From Deltaproteobacteria bacterium UBA6106 (GTDB lineage Bacteria; Desulfobacterota; Syntrophorhabdia; Syntrophorhabdales; Syntrophorhabdaceae), in NCBI GenBank assembly GCA_002428485.1, contig DIWM01000011.1, positions 82,080 through 146,079 of the forward strand: DNA of 64,000 bases, in the 5' to 3' direction. The notes beneath the pieces were generated by a model that saw only the letters and a program-made list of their open reading frames with translations, was not told where the DNA came from and did not search any database. This document shows, piece by piece, positions 16,186 to 25,136 of this stretch (positions within the stretch are counted from its first letter, which is position 1; each line of letters starts with the position of its first letter). The position numbers and the translations under genes are program-made.

Positions 16186-18313
16186 GATCAATGACATCGT
16201 CGATGAAATTTTAAAGTACAACCCCCAGGCTGATGTCGAAATACTGCAAAAGGCATACGTCTTCTCCGCGCAGGCCCACAAGGGCCAGACAAGGCTGTCA
16301 GGCGAACCTTATCTTATCCATCCCCTTGAGGTAGCCTACACGCTGACGAGAATGAACCTCGACGTCCCAAGCGTCGTCTCAGGGCTTTTGCACGATACCC
16401 TTGAAGATTCCTACGTCAGCAAGGAAGAGATAGAAAAATATTTCGGCAATGAGATAGCTGAGCTTGTTGATGGCGTAACCAAGATCGGCAAGATCCCTCT
16501 CAAAACTTCGGAAGAGTCCAGGGTTGAAAATTTCAGGAAAATGATCCTCGCGATGAGCAAGGACATCAGGGTCATCCTGGTGAAACTCGCCGACAGATAC
16601 CATAATATGCAAACTCTCAACTTCCTGTCAACGGAGAAGCAGATAGAGATCGCGAAGGAAACGATCGAGATCTATGCCCCGCTCGCTCACAGGATCGGGA
16701 TCGAATGGATGAAGGAAGAGCTTGAAGACACCTCTTTCAAATACCTGAAACCCGCAGAGTACCGGGTCATCGCCGACAAGATCGCGCGGAAGAAAAAAGA
16801 AAGGGATGAATATATCAGCGAAGTTATAGGGATCCTGAAAAAGAGATTTGAACAGTTTCACCTTAACGCCGAGATATCAGGGAGGGCAAAACGACTCTAC
16901 AGCATCTACCGCAAGATGACTCAGGAGGCCCTTAATATTGACGATATTTACGATATCATTGCCTTCAGGGTTGTCGTCAACAACATAAAGGAATGTTACG
17001 AGGCGCTCGGCATCGTCCACGCCTTTTTCAAGCCCATCCCCGGAAAGTTCAGCGATTATATCGCCCTTCCGAAGGCCAATATGTATCAGTCGCTTCATAC
17101 AAAGATCATCGGCCCCTACGGTGAAAAGATAGAGATCCAGATCAGGACCCATGAGATGCACAAAATCGCCGAGGAGGGCATCGCTGCGCATTGGAAGTAC
17201 AAAGAGGGGAAGGTGTTCGATGCAAAAGAGGATAAGATTTTCGCATGGCTGAGAAGGATCATAGAGTGGCAGCATGAGCTAAAAGATAATAAAGAGTTCA
17301 TGGAGATATTTAAAATCGACCTCTTTTCAGATGAGGTTTACGTATTCACACCCAAGGGAGATGTCAGAGACCTGCCCAAGGGGGCCACCCCTATAGATTT
17401 TGCCTACGCAATCCACTCGGAACTGGGGCACCGCTGTGTCGGCGCCAAGGTGAATGGGAAGCTCGTTCCCCTCCGTTATATTTTAAAAAGCGGGGACAGC
17501 GTTGAAATACTGACAAACCCTGCCCACAAACCAAGCAAAGACTGGCTCAATTCTGTTGTTACCTCCAAGGCAAAGACAAAGATCAGGCAGTGGATAAAGA
17601 CCGAGCAGAGGGAGCAGAGCATTGAGCTCGGAAGGGCCTTGCTCGACAAAGAGCTGGCCAAGCACGACAGAAGCATCGCGAAGCTTCTCAAGTCAGGGGA
17701 GCTGCAAACCATATCAAAGGATTTCAGTCTTGAGACCGTTGAGGATCTCTTCGCAAGCGTAGGCTACGGGCTTTACACACCGCTGCAAGTCCTGGGCAAG
17801 ATCATCCCGGAAAGCGAAAAACCGAGCAAGCTGAAGACGTTTATAAGCAGCTTCAAAAAAGGCAGGGACAGCGCTATCAAGGTGCAGGGGATCGAAGGGC
17901 TGGTCGTAAGGTTCGCAAAATGCTGCAATCCTATTCCCGGGGACAAGATCTTTGGTTTCATAACAAGGGGCCGCGGCTTAACAATACACGTGGCAGATTG
18001 CCCAAATGTCCATACCTATGATGAGCAGAGAAAGGTTGAGGTGTCCTGGCAAATGAGTAAGGACTTTACCTATCCCGTAAGATTAAAGATCGTCGGGAGC
18101 GACAGGAAGGGGCTTCTGTCCGACATAAGCTCGATCATGGCTTCCAACAAGGCAAATATTATCAGCGCCCAGGCCATGACCTATCCTGACAGGTCGGCCG
18201 CGGGCATGTATGAAATCGAGATCGGGCACATGTCGCAATTGCAGAAGATCATCAAATCAATACAAAAAATTAAAGGCGTAAGGTCGGTAGAAAGGATCCG
18301 CGGAACAATATAG
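16178..18313 (+). CDS. Bifunctional (p)ppGpp synthetase/hydrolase Rel/SpoT
   Basis: 711 residues with the full long-RSH layout: HD hydrolase domain with intact H72-D73 and E76-D77 (GLLHDTLED), synthetase domain (about 235-350, YQSLHTKIIGPYG, EIQIRTHEMH), TGS domain (VYVFTPKGDVRDLPKGATP), the helical and conserved-Cys region (RFAKCCNPIPGDKI) and a C-terminal ACT domain (VGSDRKGLLSDIS). Intact HD residues predict ppGpp hydrolysis. The substrate-loop tetrad, usually RxKD in bifunctional and ExDD in synthesis-only enzymes, reads KFSD at 290-293. Start overlaps the adenylate cyclase gene by 8 bp. Confidence 0.95.
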   Translation: MVRINDIVDEILKYNPQADVEILQKAYVFSAQAHKGQTRLSGEPYLIHPLEVAYTLTRMNLDVPSVVSGLLHDTLEDSYVSKEEIEKYFGNEIAELVDGVTKIGKIPLKTSEESRVENFRKMILAMSKDIRVILVKLADRYHNMQTLNFLSTEKQIEIAKETIEIYAPLAHRIGIEWMKEELEDTSFKYLKPAEYRVIADKIARKKKERDEYISEVIGILKKRFEQFHLNAEISGRAKRLYSIYRKMTQEALNIDDIYDIIAFRVVVNNIKECYEALGIVHAFFKPIPGKFSDYIALPKANMYQSLHTKIIGPYGEKIEIQIRTHEMHKIAEEGIAAHWKYKEGKVFDAKEDKIFAWLRRIIEWQHELKDNKEFMEIFKIDLFSDEVYVFTPKGDVRDLPKGATPIDFAYAIHSELGHRCVGAKVNGKLVPLRYILKSGDSVEILTNPAHKPSKDWLNSVVTSKAKTKIRQWIKTEQREQSIELGRALLDKELAKHDRSIAKLLKSGELQTISKDFSLETVEDLFASVGYGLYTPLQVLGKIIPESEKPSKLKTFISSFKKGRDSAIKVQGIEGLVVRFAKCCNPIPGDKIFGFITRGRGLTIHVADCPNVHTYDEQRKVEVSWQMSKDFTYPVRLKIVGSDRKGLLSDISSIMASNKANIISAQAMTYPDRSAAGMYEIEIGHMSQLQKIIKSIQKIKGVRSVERIRGTI

Positions 18314-18326
18314 CAAATAAATAACA

Positions 18327-18493
18327 GCTCATGGCTCTTGGCTCATGGCTGATAGCGGCACAATAGCCAATACAACAGGAATCGCCAATCACCAATAACC
18401 AAAGGGAACCTTTTCTTATTTGCCTTTGTTTGTGTATTCGGTCATTGGTTATTGGGTATTAACTGGTGATTGGAATTTGGTTATTGGTGATTC
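18327..18493. repeat. Nested heptad element: GCTCATG arm with CCAATAA/TTGGTTA arms inside
   Basis: Left arm 18327-18356 gctcatg-gctcttg-gctcatg-gctgata-gc, then ccaatca-ccaataa-cc at about 18386-18400, then the inverted partner ttggtta-ttgggta...ttggtta-ttggtga at 18444-18492. A faint outer right arm (ggtgagctg) follows near 18503. The gap 18314-18590 contains no gene. Confidence 0.85.
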
Positions 18494-18590
18494 AGCTTTT
18501 GCGGTGAGCTGCATTTCTGGGTATGAACTAGCCCTGATGCTTGCCCGTGAAAGTCTATTTGCGGCGGGGAAGATGGGGATTTTTCTGGCT

Positions 18591-18782
18591 TCAGAGCGCC
18601 TTCTGAAAATTACCTTTTTTTATACATCTGGTGCAGATCTTTGCCTTTTTCGTTGCCCCGTCCTTGACGATCCTGACAGTCTGCAAATTGGGCAACCACT
18701 CCCGTCTCGTTTTGTTATTTGCGTGGCTTACGTTGTGGCCAACCTGCTTACCTTTGCCACATATCTCACAAACCCTTGCCAT
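18591..18782 (-). CDS. rpmB: 50S ribosomal protein L28
   Basis: 63-residue L28, a late-assembling 50S subunit protein. N-terminus MARVCEICGKGKQVGHNVSHANNKTRR is diagnostic, with two CxxC pairs (CEIC and CTRC) showing the zinc-binding form. The start at 18782 has GGAGG 6 nt upstream; a longer in-frame extension to 18881 has no similarity to L28. Stands alone, flanked by repeat DNA; L33, its frequent partner, is not adjacent. Confidence 0.95.
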   Translation of the reverse strand: MARVCEICGKGKQVGHNVSHANNKTRREWLPNLQTVRIVKDGATKKAKICTRCIKKGNFQKAL

Positions 18783-19220
18783 AAATGCCTCCGATAAAAT
18801 ATCCCTTCTGACATGCAAAATCTTTATCAAGGATATGCATTTTACCCATTTCGTTGCTGCAATGTCAATATATTTCAACAATATAACCGCAAAGAGGCAT
18901 ATCCCGGGGAATCCGTCTCATTTTCACAAAACCCGAGGGAACGCTCAGAAAGACTAATAAAGATGATGTATTAGGGAACGATTTTATCAGTATCCGGCAA
19001 AGGCTTGCGAATACTTGGCGTATCCGAGGAACAGATCATCATGCATGTAAGGCATTAAAGAAGTAAATTATTTTAATAATCATTAGATACATTAGGTTTT
19101 TTCTGCTGCATCCTCAGTGGGCAAAATACAATGAAAGGCCAAGAAATTGTATAGTTGGAAACATCTTTCTACAACTTTTCAACAGGTATTGCACAATTTA
19201 TGTGGAAAAACCAAAGACAA
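18783..19220. other. Gene-free stretch upstream of rpmB with a dispersed 48-bp repeat
   Basis: No convincing gene in these 438 bp, which carry the rpmB leader and an A/T-rich core (aattattttaataatcatt near 19065). At about 19164-19211 lies a 48-bp segment (tctttctacaacttttcaac...) that matches the start of the lipoprotein gene at 46426-46473 without gaps at 38 of 48 positions by my count. Confidence 0.6.
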
Positions 19221-19390
19221 CTCATGGCTCATAGCGCATGGCAAGCCAGATACTGGATGCTCGATGCCGGCAATAGAATGTCCCCTTCTCGGTACACAAG
19301 CTTCAATGAATCACTAATACCCAATAACCAAACAAAAATTTCCCGGCGTGATTTTGCTTTTGTGCATTAGGTCATTGGTTATTGGTTAGG
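19221..19390. repeat. Second nested GCTCATG plus CCAATAA/TTGGTTA heptad element
   Basis: Left tract ctcatg-gctcata-gcgcatg-gc at 19221-19242, then aatacccaataacc near 19316-19329 and the inverted cattggttattggttag at 19373-19389. Same order of families as 18327-18493, but with a different filler between the arms. The right end reaches the 3' end of the DUF192 gene. Confidence 0.85.
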
Positions 19391-19919
19391 GGATATTGAA
19401 AAACCGTGCCTGCGTTCCAGCCTTGATTCCGCACTGTCTTGCCTTCCCTGCGTTCACTTCGAGGACATATCTGGCAGGATGGAGCGAGCTGATCGTTGTT
19501 GCGTCCCTGGGCCGGGCTGCGTGGAAAACACCAACAACTTTACGTTTTGAATTCAAAAAGATCATATCAAGGGAAATAAAGGTGTTTTTCATCCAGAAGT
19601 ACCGGATATCATCATCGTTGTAGAGAAAAAGCATGCCGCCATTGTCGGGAAGCTTCTCCCTGAACATCAGGCCCCTCTCGTGTTCTTCCGGAGTAATGGC
19701 AAGCTCGACGTTGAAGCTGCACGTCGTTCTCCCGCCATCATTATAAAAAGTTATCCGGCGCTCGCCGGCGCTCGCCGCGTAGAAACATCCCGACGAGATA
19801 ACACACACAATAAACGTGAGCACAACCGGGAAAGAAAATAAAATATTCCCGTTCGATCGTTCAGCGCCCTGCATCCTGCGCCCTGCGCACTGCACCCTTT
19901 TTCTATCTCCTGCGCTCAT
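19386..19919 (-). CDS. DUF192 exported protein
   Basis: 177 residues. The C-terminal 120 residues are a DUF192 domain: ITFYNDGGRTTCSFNVELA, ERGLMFREKLPDNGGMLFLY, YFWMKNTFISLDMIFL and ARYVLEVNAGKARQCGI. The function of the family is unknown. A hydrophobic segment at about 29-45 ending SSGCF looks like a signal or a weak lipobox. The 25 residues before it (RVQCAGRRMQGAERS) are encoded by a heptad repeat, so the true start may be further in or the N-terminus has been extended by repeat DNA. Start overlaps the end of the dedA gene by 17 bp. Confidence 0.88.
   Translation of the reverse strand: MSAGDRKRVQCAGRRMQGAERSNGNILFSFPVVLTFIVCVISSGCFYAASAGERRITFYNDGGRTTCSFNVELAITPEEHERGLMFREKLPDNGGMLFLYNDDDIRYFWMKNTFISLDMIFLNSKRKVVGVFHAARPRDATTISSLHPARYVLEVNAGKARQCGIKAGTQARFFNIP
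19864..19898. repeat. Five perfect-phase heptads inside the DUF192 reading frame
   Basis: Units gcgccct, gcatcct, gcgccct, gcgcact, gcaccct, without spacing errors, in the coding strand complement of the DUF192 N-terminus. It is the only GC-rich family in the window and lies where two genes overlap. Confidence 0.9.
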
Positions 19920-20547
19920 TGTGCTGACGGATAAACTCTATGATACCGGGCAAAATTGATATAAAAATGATCACAAAGATCACGATGGTAAAGTTATGTT
20001 TAACGATGGGTATGTTCCCGAAAAAGAATCCTGCAAAGACACAGGCTGCGATCCAGGCAATACCGCCGATAATATTATAACTAATGAAGCGCAGGTAGGT
20101 CATGCTCCCGATCCCGGCGACAAAAGGGGCAAAGGTCCTGATAATAGGGACAAACCTGGCTATAATGATCGTTTTGCCTCCGTATTTTTCATAAAACTGG
20201 TGGGTGCGGTCCAGATACTCCTTATTTAACAGACGGACGTTTTCCTTATGAAATATCTTCGGGCCTATATAATCACCTATCCAGTAGTTCGCCGTATCCC
20301 CCAGAATGGCGGCAATGGAAAGGAGGATGAAGAGCCACATCACATCCAGGTCCCCTTTCGCAGCAAAGGTGCCTGCGGCAAAAAGCAGTGAATCACCCGG
20401 CAAAAGCGGGGTTACAACAAGGCCTGTTTCGCAAAAGATGATGAGAAAAAGTATCAGGTAGGTCCAGATGCCGTAGGCCTGGATTATTGCACTTAAATGC
20501 ACGTCAATGTGTATGACAAAATCGAAAACGGTCTTTAAGAATTCCAC
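19903..20547 (-). CDS. DedA family membrane protein
   Basis: 214-residue DedA/SNARE-associated family inner-membrane protein; members are proposed lipid carriers that flip undecaprenyl phosphate or phospholipids. Motifs: ETGLVVTPLLPGDSLLFAAG, the membrane-embedded FxxR signature in KTIIIARFVPIIRTFAPFVAG, and FISYNIIGGIAWIAACVFAGFFFG. Four to five membrane segments. Length is usual. The gene is first in a minus-strand pair with the DUF192 gene and has AAGGAG-like sequence upstream of its ATG. Confidence 0.92.
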   Translation of the reverse strand: MEFLKTVFDFVIHIDVHLSAIIQAYGIWTYLILFLIIFCETGLVVTPLLPGDSLLFAAGTFAAKGDLDVMWLFILLSIAAILGDTANYWIGDYIGPKIFHKENVRLLNKEYLDRTHQFYEKYGGKTIIIARFVPIIRTFAPFVAGIGSMTYLRFISYNIIGGIAWIAACVFAGFFFGNIPIVKHNFTIVIFVIIFISILPGIIEFIRQHNERRR

Positions 20548-20613
20548 CTGCTCTCCTTGTAAGGGGTATCATATCAGGCTGTATACTACAATGATACGGG
20601 GGCATAGTCAAAT

Positions 20614-20636
20614 GCTGATGGCTCACGGCTCATAGC
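20614..20636. repeat. Single GCTCATG-family heptad tract
   Basis: gctgatg-gctcacg-gctcata-gc between the divergent dedA and thiL genes; only one arm is visible. Confidence 0.8.
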
Positions 20637-20678
20637 GAGAAAAATTTTGCTCTTTTCTGATCCATTATAAAATGCCGA

Positions 20679-20708
20679 TTGGAAAGATTGTTCATAAACT
20701 GGTATGAT
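20679..20708 (+). promoter_or_regulatory. Candidate thiL promoter
   Basis: TTGGAA at 20679-20684, 18-bp spacer, TATGAT at 20703-20708. Transcription would begin near 20715, leaving about 6 nt before ATG 20721, which has no Shine-Dalgarno. This argues against a longer protein starting at 20679. Confidence 0.45.
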
Positions 20709-20720
20709 GTTGTCCTCACG

Positions 20721-21686
20721 ATGGAACTGTCAGAAAATGAACTGATAAGAAAGCTGAGAAGGTTCGGCAGGGGGTCGGCCGCCATCATCCGCGGCATTGG
20801 CGACGACGGTGCCGTTGTTGATCTTCAACGGGGGCAGTATGTGCTGGTCCAGGATGCCCTGGTGGAACATGTACATTTTGAGTTTGCCTTCGCGAGCCCT
20901 TACGATGTGGGGAAAAAGGCCATATACGTCAACATATCCGATATCCTCTCCATGGGAGCAGAGCCCTTTTATTTTCTTGTCACCATAGGCGTACCGGAAA
21001 GATTGTCGTACAGAGATGTCCGGATGCTCTATAAAGGCATGGACAGGGCGGCACGGGAGTTTCACCTGTTCCTCCTCGGAGGCGACACGGTGGCGACCAA
21101 AGGGGATTTCTTCATTGATGTCTCCATGGTCGGCAAGGTGCTTGCCGGGAGATACTTTGGCAGGAACAAAGCAAAGAGAGGCGACCTGATCGGAGTGACG
21201 GGGTATCTCGGCGAGAGCGCTTACGGGTTGCGCCTTCTGCAAAAAGGGTCAGCAGCACAGCCTGCCAACCGTTACGTTAAGAGATATCAAAGTCCGAGAC
21301 CGCCCCTTGAGGTATGGAAGGAATTGGTAAAAAATGATATAACTGACGCAATGATGGATATCAGCGACGGCCTGATCATCGACCTCGAAAGAATGATGGC
21401 AGAAAGCAAAACGGGAGCGCACCTCTACCTCGAAGATATTCCCATGCCGTCTGTCCTGAAAAAACAGGGGCTCCAGGCGCTCGCACTTTCCGGCGGAGAA
21501 GATTACCAGTTCCTTTTCACGTTCCCCCGGAACAAAGCCTCTGACGTAGAAAAGATCCGCAAAAAAGGCCTTGCAATATCCGTCATCGGGGAGGTAGTAA
21601 AACAACGGGGCGTCAGGCTCTTCGACAAAAACGGGCAGCTCACGCTCAGCGCAAAAGGATACGAACATTTCGGAACCCCACAATGA
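20721..21686 (+). CDS. thiL: Thiamine-monophosphate kinase
   Basis: Phosphorylates thiamine monophosphate to thiamine pyrophosphate, the last step of cofactor synthesis. 321 residues from ATG 20721 (N-terminus MELSENELIRKLRRFG, the family start). PurM/ThiL fold motifs: IGDDGAVVDL, HFEFAFASPYDVGKKAIYVNISDILSMGAEP, LGGDTVATKG, GDLIGVTGYLGESAYGL, DAMMDISDGLIIDLERM and LALSGGEDYQFLF. Its stop overlaps the ATG of the next gene. No other thiamine genes are nearby. Confidence 0.93.
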   Translation: MELSENELIRKLRRFGRGSAAIIRGIGDDGAVVDLQRGQYVLVQDALVEHVHFEFAFASPYDVGKKAIYVNISDILSMGAEPFYFLVTIGVPERLSYRDVRMLYKGMDRAAREFHLFLLGGDTVATKGDFFIDVSMVGKVLAGRYFGRNKAKRGDLIGVTGYLGESAYGLRLLQKGSAAQPANRYVKRYQSPRPPLEVWKELVKNDITDAMMDISDGLIIDLERMMAESKTGAHLYLEDIPMPSVLKKQGLQALALSGGEDYQFLFTFPRNKASDVEKIRKKGLAISVIGEVVKQRGVRLFDKNGQLTLSAKGYEHFGTPQ

Positions 21687-22645
21687 ACAAAGAAACCTTT
21701 GTCAAAGATATTACCCTGGGCCACGAGAGGATCAATGATTATTTCATCGTCATCAAAAAGGGTACCTACTCCACCAGGAACAACAAGAAATTTATCGGCC
21801 TGAGCTTACGGGACAGGACCGGCTCGATCGAAGGAAAGATCTGGGAAGAAAAAGTTGACCGCTTAAAGGCCCGCTTCGAGGAAAACGACCTCGTTTATGT
21901 TGAATCAAGGGTGGAGTCTTATCAGGGCAAACTACAGTTGATAGTGGAAAATGTAAAGAAAGAAGATGACTTGTTGCCCGAACATATGCGGGAGTTTTTC
22001 CCCGTCAGCGAGCATTCCGATGCTGATCTGCACAAAAATTATGAAGGCCTTATAAAAGAGATCCGTGATCCATACATACAATCCCTCTTCGGCGCGCTCA
22101 ACAGCAGGGAGGATATAGTAAAAAAATTCTTTCTCTTTCCTGCTTCGATCGGTGTCCACCATACATACATCGGGGGGCTTATCGAACATTCTCTGTCGGT
22201 AGCGGGGATGGGCAAAAAGGTTGCCGGCTGCGTCGGGGGAGATGTGGACCTGATCATAGCGGGCTGCCTTCTCCACGATATCGGCAAGATCGAAGAGATG
22301 ACGATCAGGGGCGGCTTTAAATATTCAGACAGGGGGAGGCTCCTCGGGCATATTACCCTCGGCGTCATGATGCTCGAGGAACTGGTCAAAGAAATTCCCG
22401 GTTTTCCCGATGCCACAGCCGACATACTCTCCCATATAATTATAAGTCATCACGGGGTTGAGGAATGGGGTTCGCCAAGGAAACCTATGTGCATCGAGGC
22501 CATTATGGTGCATTATCTCGATAACCTCGACGCGAAGGTCATGGGCGTCAGGGAGCATATGAAGGAAAGCATGGAAGATGAAAAATGGACAGCATACCAC
22601 CGGCTTTATGAATCAAAGTTTTATAAAACAACAGGGAACGGATAA
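21683..22645 (+). CDS. YhaM-like 3'-5' exoribonuclease (OB fold plus HD domain)
   Basis: 320 residues: N-terminal OB-fold nucleic-acid-binding domain (about 15-90, FIGLSLRDRTGSIEGKIW) and a C-terminal HD phosphohydrolase domain with YIGGLIEHSLSVAGMG, AGCLLHDIGKIEE, LLGHITLG and IISHHGVEEWG, plus VHYLDNLDAKV. This is the YhaM/CBF1 arrangement, a metal-dependent 3'-5' exonuclease of RNA and DNA. Starts 4 bp inside thiL and ends overlapping the first base of rsmE, so thiL-yhaM-rsmE is a tightly coupled operon. Confidence 0.88.
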   Translation: MNKETFVKDITLGHERINDYFIVIKKGTYSTRNNKKFIGLSLRDRTGSIEGKIWEEKVDRLKARFEENDLVYVESRVESYQGKLQLIVENVKKEDDLLPEHMREFFPVSEHSDADLHKNYEGLIKEIRDPYIQSLFGALNSREDIVKKFFLFPASIGVHHTYIGGLIEHSLSVAGMGKKVAGCVGGDVDLIIAGCLLHDIGKIEEMTIRGGFKYSDRGRLLGHITLGVMMLEELVKEIPGFPDATADILSHIIISHHGVEEWGSPRKPMCIEAIMVHYLDNLDAKVMGVREHMKESMEDEKWTAYHRLYESKFYKTTGNG

Positions 22646-23382
22646 TGGAGATCAGAAGAGTTTTTGTTGACAAACTGAAGATGAAAAGCGGCATGGCGCT
22701 CCTGACGGGGCCAATGCATAAATATATCGTCAGCGTCCTGCGAAAGGCAAGCGGCGACCGGATCGACCTCATCGATGGGAAGGGATACCTCTACAGGTGT
22801 TTGATCAGCAGCATAAAAAGCAAAGAGCTCTACCTTCAGGTGCTGGATGTCGTTCATCGCCCTGAGGACAAAAGGCCAAAAGTCACTCTCTGCGTCAGCC
22901 CCATTAAAGGGCCCAGGATGGACTGGCTTATCGAAAAGGCCACAGAGCTTGGTGTTGGGAGGATCCTCCCCACCATCTTTACAAGGACGATCGTCAGGTT
23001 CGATGACAAGGATAAGAGCAAGTGTGAGCGCTGGAAGAGGATTACCGTTGAAGCCTCCCGCCAGTCAGGCAGATTTACCGTCCCCGAAGTGATCGAGCCG
23101 ACACCGCTGCGGGGCATTATGCCGTGGGTTCAGAACATCAAGGCCCGCTGGACCCTTTACGAAAAAGAGAAGCACACCATGATGAAAGACGTTCTCTCTT
23201 CCGGGGTGGGAGGGGAGATATGTGTGGTGATAGGCCCTGAAGGCGGTATTGATGAGCCCGAGGTAGCGTGGCTGAAAGAAAATGGTTTCGTAACCTGTAC
23301 GCTCGGTGAAAACATCTTCAGGACCGAAACGACACCGCTGATCGTACTCTCTGTCATCCTCTATGAATACAGCAGGAAATGA
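22645..23382 (+). CDS. rsmE: 16S rRNA m3U1498 methyltransferase RsmE
   Basis: 245-residue SPOUT methyltransferase that methylates N3 of U1498 in 16S rRNA. PUA-like N-terminal domain with RVFVDKLKM and HKYIVSVLRKASGDRIDLIDGKG, then the trefoil-knot domain with VTLCVSPIKGPRMDWLIEKATELGV, EASRQSGR, VVIGPEGGIDEPEV and LGENIFRTETTPLIVLSVI. All knot motifs are intact. The start overlaps the preceding stop by 1 bp. Confidence 0.95.
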   Translation: MEIRRVFVDKLKMKSGMALLTGPMHKYIVSVLRKASGDRIDLIDGKGYLYRCLISSIKSKELYLQVLDVVHRPEDKRPKVTLCVSPIKGPRMDWLIEKATELGVGRILPTIFTRTIVRFDDKDKSKCERWKRITVEASRQSGRFTVPEVIEPTPLRGIMPWVQNIKARWTLYEKEKHTMMKDVLSSGVGGEICVVIGPEGGIDEPEVAWLKENGFVTCTLGENIFRTETTPLIVLSVILYEYSRK

Positions 23383-23403
23383 CGGGGGGACGGGGGAGGA
23401 ATT

Positions 23404-24042
23404 ATGGGAAAGCACGGTAGAATAGGATGCGGCTGCCTCATTTTTATATTGATTGTATGTATCGTAATTGCCGGAGTCTTTATACATCCGCTTTCGTTAA
23501 AGATGATAGGGAAGCAGTTCAGGTATGAGGACAAGATTGTCCAGGCAGATATTATATTCGTTCCGCGGTTCATTGAGGACAAGGGCGGGGAACTGTACGC
23601 GGAATCTTTCAGGGAGTACTGGGCAGGGAACGGCAAGACGATCTTTGTGGAAGAGGACAAGATGTTCGGCGTCAGCCTTACCGATCTTATACAGAAGATG
23701 GCAAAGGCAAGGGGGATCGGGGAGAACGTCTTGAAAGGTCTCGAAACAGACGGGGAAGAAGTTCTCAAGGCGGCAAAGACAAAGGAAAGGTTTGCCGGAA
23801 TGGGATATAAAAAGGTTATTGTTGTCGTGCCGGAATATGCTTCACGGCGGTTCCATCTCCTTTATGGTTCGCCACAGGGAGATGCGAAGACCACATATAT
23901 GATAAAACCCGTGGCCGTCACATTTTTTAATATGGACAGGTGGTGGAAAGAAAGCATCTCGAGGCTGATAGTGACAAGGGAGCTCTATAACATAGGGTTT
24001 TATTATTTTGCACGCTTTAAATACGGAGAGTCAAAACAGTAG
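23404..24042 (+). CDS. Membrane-anchored DUF218/YdcF-like protein, diverged
   Basis: 212 residues with one N-terminal membrane helix (CGCLIFILIVCIVIAGVFI). After it, the sequence follows the DUF218 (ElyC/SanA/YdcF) pattern: QADIIFVPRFIEDKGGELYAESFREYWAGNGKTIF in place of the usual GG-R-A loop, ARGIGENVLKGLETDGEEV, and GYKKVIVVVPEYASRRFHLLY, where YdcF has VTSxYHxxR. The His of that last motif is replaced. Likely an envelope or periplasmic protein, perhaps not catalytically standard. Follows rsmE by 21 bp. Confidence 0.55.
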   Translation: MGKHGRIGCGCLIFILIVCIVIAGVFIHPLSLKMIGKQFRYEDKIVQADIIFVPRFIEDKGGELYAESFREYWAGNGKTIFVEEDKMFGVSLTDLIQKMAKARGIGENVLKGLETDGEEVLKAAKTKERFAGMGYKKVIVVVPEYASRRFHLLYGSPQGDAKTTYMIKPVAVTFFNMDRWWKESISRLIVTRELYNIGFYYFARFKYGESKQ

Positions 24043-24074
24043 GTCTCTGCACTCCGCACATTCCGCGGTGTATT

Positions 24075-25136
24075 ATGGATGAACAAACTGCCTGTATAGC
24101 TCTTTCAAGGATCAAAGGCCTCAATAACTTCCAGAGGCGTGAGATAGCCGCTGCATGCGAAGAGATAGGCCCTCTCTTTGAAGGAAAAACAAAACATTAC
24201 AATAACGACTTAATGGCGCCCATACTGTCTTTTCGAGACTGGGAAGGGATAGCGGGCGATCTGAAGGCGCTTGAAAAAACAGGGGCCAACGTGCTCACCA
24301 TCAAAGACAAGGAGTACCCGCAGCTATTAAGGAACATCCCGGATGCCCCTGTAGTCCTCTACAGGAAAGGTTCTCTCCCCAAGGGAACAAATGCGCTGGC
24401 GATAGTAGGTTCAAGAAAGGCGAGCTTTGAAGGAATGAACCTTGCTGAAAAGATAGCGGAAACCCTGTCCGCCGCCGGCATTACTATCGTAAGCGGCCTC
24501 GCACGCGGCATTGATTCCGCGGCCCACAAAGGGGCCTTAAAGGGCGAAGGGAAAACGATCGGCGTTCTCGGTTGCGGCATTGACATATGTTATCCTGCGG
24601 AAAACAAAAAACTCTTCGAAAGGATGGGTGATGAGGCCGCGGTTCTCACAGAGTACATGCCCGGCGAGCGGCCGCTTCAGTTCCATTTTCCGGAACGGAA
24701 CAGGATCATTGCGGGTCTCGCAAAGGGTGTCCTTGTCATCGAGGCCTCACAGAGAAGCGGCTCTTTGATCACGGCGCGGCTTGGCCTTGAATATGGCAGA
24801 GAAGTAATGGCAATCCCGGGAAGCGTCTTCAACGAGGAGTACCGCGGAGCGAACATGCTCATCAAAGAAGGGGCAAGGCTCGTTGACGGTATAGGGGATA
24901 TTATAGCGACATGTTTCCCCGGGGTCGCTCTCGCCCGAAAAGAAAATGTTGAACTTGACGGCAATGAGAAGTATATATATGCTCTTGTTGGCTTCCAAAA
25001 GGTCCACATCGACGAGGTTATTGAAAAAAGCAAAATGGAAGCAAAACAGGTCATGGCGGTATTAACAAGGCTTGAAATGAAAGAGACTATCAGGCAATTG
25101 CCTGGAGGATTCTATATAAAAGCAGCTCATGGCTGA
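24075..25136 (+). CDS. dprA: DNA-processing protein DprA/Smf
   Basis: 353 residues. Binds incoming single-stranded DNA and loads RecA during transformation. Helical N-terminal domain with a helix-hairpin-helix-like start, Rossmann-like core with YPQLLRNIPDAPVVLYRKG, IVGSRKAS, VSGLARGIDSAAHKGAL, GVLGCGIDICYPAEN, FPERNRIIAGL, and SQRSGSLITARLGLEYGREVMAIPGS, then a C-terminal winged-helix domain (HIDEVIEKSKMEAKQVMAVLTRLEM). The final residues AAHG and the stop come from a GCTCATG heptad repeat. Overlaps nothing; topA follows the repeat. Confidence 0.95.
   Translation: MDEQTACIALSRIKGLNNFQRREIAAACEEIGPLFEGKTKHYNNDLMAPILSFRDWEGIAGDLKALEKTGANVLTIKDKEYPQLLRNIPDAPVVLYRKGSLPKGTNALAIVGSRKASFEGMNLAEKIAETLSAAGITIVSGLARGIDSAAHKGALKGEGKTIGVLGCGIDICYPAENKKLFERMGDEAAVLTEYMPGERPLQFHFPERNRIIAGLAKGVLVIEASQRSGSLITARLGLEYGREVMAIPGSVFNEEYRGANMLIKEGARLVDGIGDIIATCFPGVALARKENVELDGNEKYIYALVGFQKVHIDEVIEKSKMEAKQVMAVLTRLEMKETIRQLPGGFYIKAAHG

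Noticed and set aside
19155..19370. 71-codon frame starting SFYNFSTG
   Set aside because: Continues into heptad repeats (QLMAHSAWQ) and has no domain; its similarity to the lipoprotein start is at DNA level.
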